A stretch of DNA of 64,000 bases from Microbacterium sp. LWH7-1.2 (lineage in GTDB: Bacteria > Actinomycetota > Actinomycetes > Actinomycetales > Microbacteriaceae), in the NCBI RefSeq assembly GCF_038397755.1, contig NZ_CP151637.1, forward strand, positions 1,488,001-1,552,000, read 5' to 3'. Shown here piece after piece: positions 59,241-64,000 of this stretch. Both the position numbers and the translations under genes were made by a program. Position 1 is the first letter of the stretch. Every line of letters starts with the position of its first letter. The notes under the pieces were generated by a model. The model was not told the origin of the DNA, did no database searches, and saw only the letters and a program-made list of their open reading frames with translations.

Positions 59241-60224
59241 TCAGAGGGCGGACTCCGGCGGCGGGAACAGCGCATCGATCGCCGCGAGATCCGCGGCCGT
59301 CGGCGTCCACGCCGAGGCCGCCGCGGCGTTCGCCCGCACCTGCTCGGGCGTCGTCGCGCCGGCGATCACGCTCGACAGCGCCGGACGCGACAGCAGCCAT
59401 CCGAAAGTCGCCTCGAGCATCGTGATGCCCCGCGCGTCGCAGAACGCCTGGTACCCCTCGAGCGCATCCCACGGCGCATCGTCGTAGATGTGGCGGCGCT
59501 GACGGATGATGCGGGTGTCGGCGGGCGCGGCGTCCCGCGTGAACTTGCCGGTCAGAAGTCCGTTGTGGAGCGGGAAGTAGGGGAAGAAGCCGAGGCCATA
59601 CCGCTCGACGGCCCGCAGCACGTTCCGCTCGGCTCCGCGCGCGAGCAGGCTGTACTCGTTCTGCGACGAGACGAACGGCACGCCGTGGCGCATGAGGGCG
59701 GTGAAGTGGCCCTCGGCGATCTGCCAGCCCGAGAAGTTCGAGTGCCCGATGTAGCGGACCTTGCCCTCGCGCACGAGGTCCGCGAGGGCGTCGAGCGTCT
59801 CCTCCATCGGGGTGTCGTCGTCGGGCACGTGCAGCTGGTACAGGTCGATCCAGTCGGTCTGCAGGCGGGTGAGGGATGCCTCGACCGCACGCCGGATGTA
59901 CGACCGCGAGCCCTTCGCGCCCGACGGCGGGTAGCCCATGTCGCGGCCGGGGTGACCGAACTTGGTCGCGAGCGTGACCTGGTCGCGGCGCCCCTTGAGC
60001 GCCTCCCCCATGAGCGTCTCGGACTGGCCGGGGTCGCCGCCGTACATGTCGGCGGTGTCGAGGAAGGTCACCCCCGCATCGATGGCGGCGTCCAGCACCC
60101 CCCGCGTGCCCTCGAGCGTCTCGCTGCGCGTGCCCGGGCGGCCGAAGTTGTTGCAGCCGAGGCCGACGGCGGAGACGAGGAGGCCGGACGCGCCGACCCG
60201 ACGCAGCGGAACAGTCGAGGTCAT
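59241..60224 (-). CDS. aldo/keto reductase
   Basis: 327 residues, NADPH-dependent (beta/alpha)8 barrel. LRRVGASGLLVSAVGLGCNNFG, DTADMYGGDPGQSE with catalytic Asp and Tyr, LATKFGH with Lys, and LYQLHVPD with His. The substrate is unknown. The ATG at 60224 follows TAGCGT (60231-60236) by 6 bases, no ribosome site: leaderless. Confidence 0.92.
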   Translation of the reverse strand: MTSTVPLRRVGASGLLVSAVGLGCNNFGRPGTRSETLEGTRGVLDAAIDAGVTFLDTADMYGGDPGQSETLMGEALKGRRDQVTLATKFGHPGRDMGYPPSGAKGSRSYIRRAVEASLTRLQTDWIDLYQLHVPDDDTPMEETLDALADLVREGKVRYIGHSNFSGWQIAEGHFTALMRHGVPFVSSQNEYSLLARGAERNVLRAVERYGLGFFPYFPLHNGLLTGKFTRDAAPADTRIIRQRRHIYDDAPWDALEGYQAFCDARGITMLEATFGWLLSRPALSSVIAGATTPEQVRANAAAASAWTPTAADLAAIDALFPPPESAL

Positions 60225-60273
60225 GCGTCCACGCTATCCCGGGATACGGATGCTGCCGCCCCGCGGGGAACGC

Positions 60274-60305
60274 GACAGCCCCTCGCCGCACGGCGAGGGG
60301 CTGTC
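60274..60305. terminator. perfect 15-bp hairpin after the DUF5684-type gene
   Basis: Bases 60274-60288 and 60291-60305 pair perfectly around a 2-base loop (CA). It sits 9 bp beyond the stop of the DUF5684-type gene and 50 bp before the aldo/keto reductase start on the same strand, so it insulates the two. Confidence 0.75.
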
Positions 60306-60313
60306 AGGCGATG

Positions 60314-61084
60314 CTACGGCCGGGGCGCTTCGGGCGCCGGCGGCTCGGTGGTGGGCGCCTCGGTCGCCGGCGGCGCGGCCGGAGGCTGAGCGGCCGGGGG
60401 CTCGGCCGCGGGCGGCGGCACCGGCGCGGCGGGCGCCGCAGCGGGCGCGGGCGGCGGCGCGTAACCGGCGGGCGGAGCCGGCGGTGCGGTGTATCCGGCC
60501 GGAGGCTGGTAGCCGGCGGGGGTCCCGTACCCGGGCACGGCTGCAGCGGCCTGGGCTGCCCCCTGGTCGGGCTGCACCGGGATTCCCTGCCACACGGTGG
60601 TGTCCTTCAGGAACGAGTTGCGCCACGGCGACGGCGTGATGTTCGGGTTCCAGCGCGAGCTGCCGAACGCCAGGATGCCGAGCCAGATGAGGATGCCGAC
60701 CCCGGGGATGAGCCACAGCAGCAGGAGCGCCCACGACGCGCCGAGCTTGGCGCCGATGCGCCAGCCGGAGAGGACCCAGGCTGCGATGCCGACGAGGCTC
60801 AGAATCCAGCCGACGACGGGGATCTGACCGAGGAAGCCGGCGATCAGAATCGCCCCGAGCATGACCCAGGGTGACAGATCACCGAGCTTTGCGGCCACCA
60901 TCGAGTTGTAGACAGGCACCCAGGCGCGCCAGCGGCCCTGCACGCCGGCCTTATCGAAGACCTTCATGAGGAACCACGAGCCGATGACGTACCCGGCGAT
61001 GGCGAGCAGGAAGAGGAAAGGTGCGAGGACGAGCCAGGCGATGAGCGCCCCGGCGCCACCGCCGTCGTAGTAGTCCATCTGCAT
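60314..61084 (-). CDS. DUF5684-type membrane protein with Pro/Ala-rich tail
   Basis: 256 residues: three or four helices (about 12-38, 63-108, 120-135) with SWFLMKVFDKAGVQGRWRAWVPVYN and GWRIGAKLG between them, typical of DUF5684 and related 'signal peptidase-neighbour' proteins, then about 100 residues of Pro/Ala/Tyr-rich, probably disordered tail. Function unknown. The ATG at 61084 is chosen, with GGAGG about 10 bases upstream; promoter at 61160-61189. Confidence 0.75.
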   Translation of the reverse strand: MQMDYYDGGGAGALIAWLVLAPFLFLLAIAGYVIGSWFLMKVFDKAGVQGRWRAWVPVYNSMVAAKLGDLSPWVMLGAILIAGFLGQIPVVGWILSLVGIAAWVLSGWRIGAKLGASWALLLLWLIPGVGILIWLGILAFGSSRWNPNITPSPWRNSFLKDTTVWQGIPVQPDQGAAQAAAAVPGYGTPAGYQPPAGYTAPPAPPAGYAPPPAPAAAPAAPVPPPAAEPPAAQPPAAPPATEAPTTEPPAPEAPRP

Positions 61085-61159
61085 TGTGGAGCGACCTCCG
61101 AGAGAGTCGGTTCTGGACACGTCGGGACGCGCCAGCGGAGCCCCTGCTCCGCTCGACAC

Positions 61160-61189
61160 ATGCTAGCGACGCTCTCAGCCGACTGTCAG
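61160..61189 (-). promoter_or_regulatory. promoter of the DUF5684-type gene
   Basis: On the minus strand CTGACA (61189-61184) and TAGCAT (61165-61160) are separated by 18 bases, a close fit to a housekeeping sigma promoter. It gives a leader of about 70 bases before the ATG. Confidence 0.6.
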
Positions 61190-61270
61190 CATTGGCGGCC
61201 CGATCCGGGGGATGGCTTCCCGATGCGTCGGGTGGATAGCCTGAGCACAACTCCCGACCGAAGGGCTGCC

Positions 61271-61723
61271 ATGACCGACCAGACTCCGTCCTCCCCGACT
61301 CCCCCGCCGCTGCCCCCGCAGTCGGCCGCCGACGCCGCCCGGGCGGCCGATCCGGACGACACGGGGGTTCCGACGATCCGAGGCGAGGTGGACGACGTCG
61401 GCCGAGGCTTCTTCTCCGCCTTGTTCGACCTGTCGTTCCGCACCTTCATCACCCGGCGGCTGGCGAGCGTGTTCTACTTCGTCGGGCTGATCGCGATCGC
61501 CATCGGGTTCATCGTGTACTTCGTCGGCGGCATCATGAGTGCGATCTCGCTCATGTGGTTGAACGTCGGCGCGGGAATCACCGGGCTCATCGCCACCATC
61601 ATCGTGGTGCCGGTGGTGACCTTCCTCGCGATCATCCTGCTCAGGTTCATCATCGAGGCGGTCGTCGCCCTGATCGCGATCGCCGAGAACACCGAGCGCA
61701 CCGCCGAGCACACGAAGCACTGA
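61271..61723 (+). CDS. DUF4282 family membrane protein
   Basis: 150 residues. A Pro/Asp-rich N-terminus (about 1-45), then FFSALFDLSFRTFITRRLASVFYFVGLIAIA in part and two helices (about 65-90 and 98-125), then IAENTERTAEH. This matches DUF4282, of unknown function. The ATG at 61271 has GAAGGG upstream; TAGCCT (61237-61242) is a likely −10. Divergent from the DUF5684-type gene. Confidence 0.8.
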   Translation: MTDQTPSSPTPPPLPPQSAADAARAADPDDTGVPTIRGEVDDVGRGFFSALFDLSFRTFITRRLASVFYFVGLIAIAIGFIVYFVGGIMSAISLMWLNVGAGITGLIATIIVVPVVTFLAIILLRFIIEAVVALIAIAENTERTAEHTKH

Positions 61724-61750
61724 CGCGCGGCGTGTCCTCCACGCCGCCAG

Positions 61751-62500
61751 TCAGGCGAAGAGCTCGAGCTCGCCGGTTCCGGTCTCGCGCACGCGCAGGC
61801 CCGCAGCATCCGCCCACGACAGGAAGGCCGCCGCAGACCCGATGCGCGGGCGATCCTCGGCGAGCCGGCGCACGAGCGCGCCCTTCGCGTGCTTGTTGAA
61901 GTGGTTGAGGGCACGGACGGCACCGTCGGCGCCCTCCGTCACGACGCGGACGTACCGCGAGGCGACGTCCGCAGGCACGGGACCCAGCCCGACGTACGCC
62001 TCGGAGCGGAGGTCGAGCACGAAGCGCGGTTCCAGCGCCGCGAGGGCGGCGGTGACGTCCGCGCCCCACAGTCGCCGCAGCGGCGGCACGCCCGGGAGCG
62101 ACGTCGCGGCGCCGAGGCGGTACGCGGGGATCGGATCGAGAGCCCCCACCGGCCCGAACGGCGCCGAGTGCACGAGGACGTGGGCTCCCAGCCAGCGCCG
62201 GCCGGCGGCGGAGACGGATGCTGCATCCAGCGCGTCGAAGAGCACGCCGGTGTAGCGATCGATCGCGGCCATCGACGGGCCGTCGCGCAAGGCGGCGTTC
62301 ACCGCGACCTCGCCGCGCTGCTTCGGACCGAGCTTGAGGACGCGGGCGGCGTGGTCCTCGTCGCCCGACAGAGCGACCAGTGCGGCGACGACGGCCTCGC
62401 GCTGCGGAGCGAGCTGCGGCAGTGCGAGCCGCGTGACGTCCAGCGGCCGGCGTGTGCCCCCGGCCCGCTTCGTCTCGGACGGGGGCAGCAGGATCAGCAT
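61751..62500 (-). CDS. yaaA: YaaA family peroxide-stress protein
   Basis: 249 residues: MLILLPPSETKR at the N-terminus, RYTGVLFDALDA, HVLVHSAPFGPVGALDPIPAYRL in part, and LNHFNKHAKGALVRRL. E. coli YaaA lowers free iron during peroxide stress. The ATG at 62500 has a GGAGAGAG site upstream. It follows atpC on the same strand, behind a terminator at 62547-62578. Confidence 0.88.
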   Translation of the reverse strand: MLILLPPSETKRAGGTRRPLDVTRLALPQLAPQREAVVAALVALSGDEDHAARVLKLGPKQRGEVAVNAALRDGPSMAAIDRYTGVLFDALDAASVSAAGRRWLGAHVLVHSAPFGPVGALDPIPAYRLGAATSLPGVPPLRRLWGADVTAALAALEPRFVLDLRSEAYVGLGPVPADVASRYVRVVTEGADGAVRALNHFNKHAKGALVRRLAEDRPRIGSAAAFLSWADAAGLRVRETGTGELELFA

Positions 62501-62546
62501 GACTCTCTCCGTGGCGGTGGTCGGGGCGAGGGTGCCGGATGAAACG

Positions 62547-62578
62547 ACTCGGCCGATCCCCGAAGGGACCGGCCGAGT
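62547..62578 (-). terminator. terminator of the ATP synthase operon
   Basis: ACTCGGCCGATCCC (62547-62560) and GGGACCGGCCGAGT (62565-62578) form a 14-bp stem with one mismatch and a CGAA loop, starting 16 bp after the atpC stop. Confidence 0.7.
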
Positions 62579-62593
62579 GCGGATGATCGTCGA

Positions 62594-62854
62594 TCAGGAG
62601 ATCAGTGCGGCGTTCCCGGCCACGATCGTGAGGTCATCGCCCTCCATCGACAGGAATCCGTCCTGCGCGTTGGCGATGATCTTCGTCCCCGAGGTCTGGG
62701 TGATGCGCACCTGACCTTCGGCGAGGATCGCGAGCACCGGCTCGTGGCCGGTCATGAAGCCGATCTCGCCCTCGACGGTCTTGGCGACGACGAGCGAGGC
62801 CTCCCCCGACCAGACCTCCGCGTCCGCGGAGACGAGACTCACCTTGAGCGGCAT
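62594..62854 (-). CDS. atpC: ATP synthase F1 epsilon subunit
   Basis: 86 residues: the N-terminal beta-sandwich of epsilon only (KVSLVSADAEVWSGEASLVVAKTVEGEIGFMTGHEPVLAIL in part), without the C-terminal helical hairpin, the short form usual in actinobacteria. It is part of the central stalk of F1. The ATG at 62854 lies 2 bases after the atpD stop. Confidence 0.95.
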   Translation of the reverse strand: MPLKVSLVSADAEVWSGEASLVVAKTVEGEIGFMTGHEPVLAILAEGQVRITQTSGTKIIANAQDGFLSMEGDDLTIVAGNAALIS

Positions 62855-62856
62855 GA

Positions 62857-64000
<1,144 letters not shown>

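Overview
The window is a dense, very GC-rich stretch of chromosome that looks like an actinobacterium of the family Microbacteriaceae, most likely Microbacterium or a close relative. This rests on the protein families seen (BenE carrier, DUF1206, DUF4282, CWB2 cell-wall repeats, an NhaA-DsbA fusion), on the very high GC, on GTG starts, and on many starts that sit 6-7 bases behind a TANNNT box, which points to leaderless mRNAs. No tRNA, rRNA, insertion sequence, phage gene or CRISPR array was seen. No gene-free stretch exceeds 300 bases; the longest is about 230 bp and holds the trp leader.

Layout, left to right. 1-6.3 kb (minus strand): a truncated deoC with its SorC/DeoR-type regulator, then a group read right to left as kinase-truB-membrane protein-membrane protein-ribF, with overlapping genes. 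6.4-12.1 kb: mutY (plus) faces the nusA-rnpM-infB-rbfA operon (minus). 12.2-22.7 kb: a DUF308-lipase fusion, a DUF1206 protein, a flavin split-barrel protein, a PhoX-type phosphatase, a LOG protein, proS, and an ECF sigma factor with a membrane partner. 22.7-30.6 kb: an RNB nuclease, pcp, a TetR regulator with three palindromic operators facing a two-helix membrane protein, a BenE carrier, a phosphoesterase, an APH-like kinase, a YdcF protein and ispG. 30.7-38.9 kb: a CWB2 surface protein, NhaA-DsbA, a complete tryptophan attenuator (leader peptide with two Trp codons plus competing stems) in front of a fused PhzE/TrpEG-type anthranilate synthase, and an ECF42 sigma factor with its DGPF partner. 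39-49.4 kb: rseP, a YcnI copper protein, a Mur ligase, dxr, an FKBP lipoprotein, a PlsC acyltransferase, OsmC, asparaginase and alanine dehydrogenase. 49.5-64 kb: an APC permease, an orphan EccC-like FtsK ATPase, a PP2C phosphatase, an asymmetric ABC exporter pair, an aldo/keto reductase, small membrane proteins, yaaA, and the end of the ATP synthase operon (atpD partial, atpC).

Read on the minus strand, the conserved housekeeping genes keep the classical bacterial order dxr, rseP, ispG, proS, nusA, rnpM, infB, rbfA, truB, ribF. They are spread over about 42 kb by blocks of other genes, and rimP, normally just before nusA, is not in the window. Two genes of the MEP isoprenoid pathway (dxr, ispG) and the transcription/translation genes therefore form the backbone, with accessory transport, envelope and stress genes between them.

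The most noteworthy items are the trp attenuator before a PhzE-like enzyme, the strong excess of the decamer GGATGCTGCG on both strands, the three CAACY-N4-RGTTG operators, the hairpin over the infB ribosome site, a candidate PHO box upstream of the phoX-like gene, the orphan EccC-like ATPase, and several large intergenic hairpins that resemble dispersed repeats.
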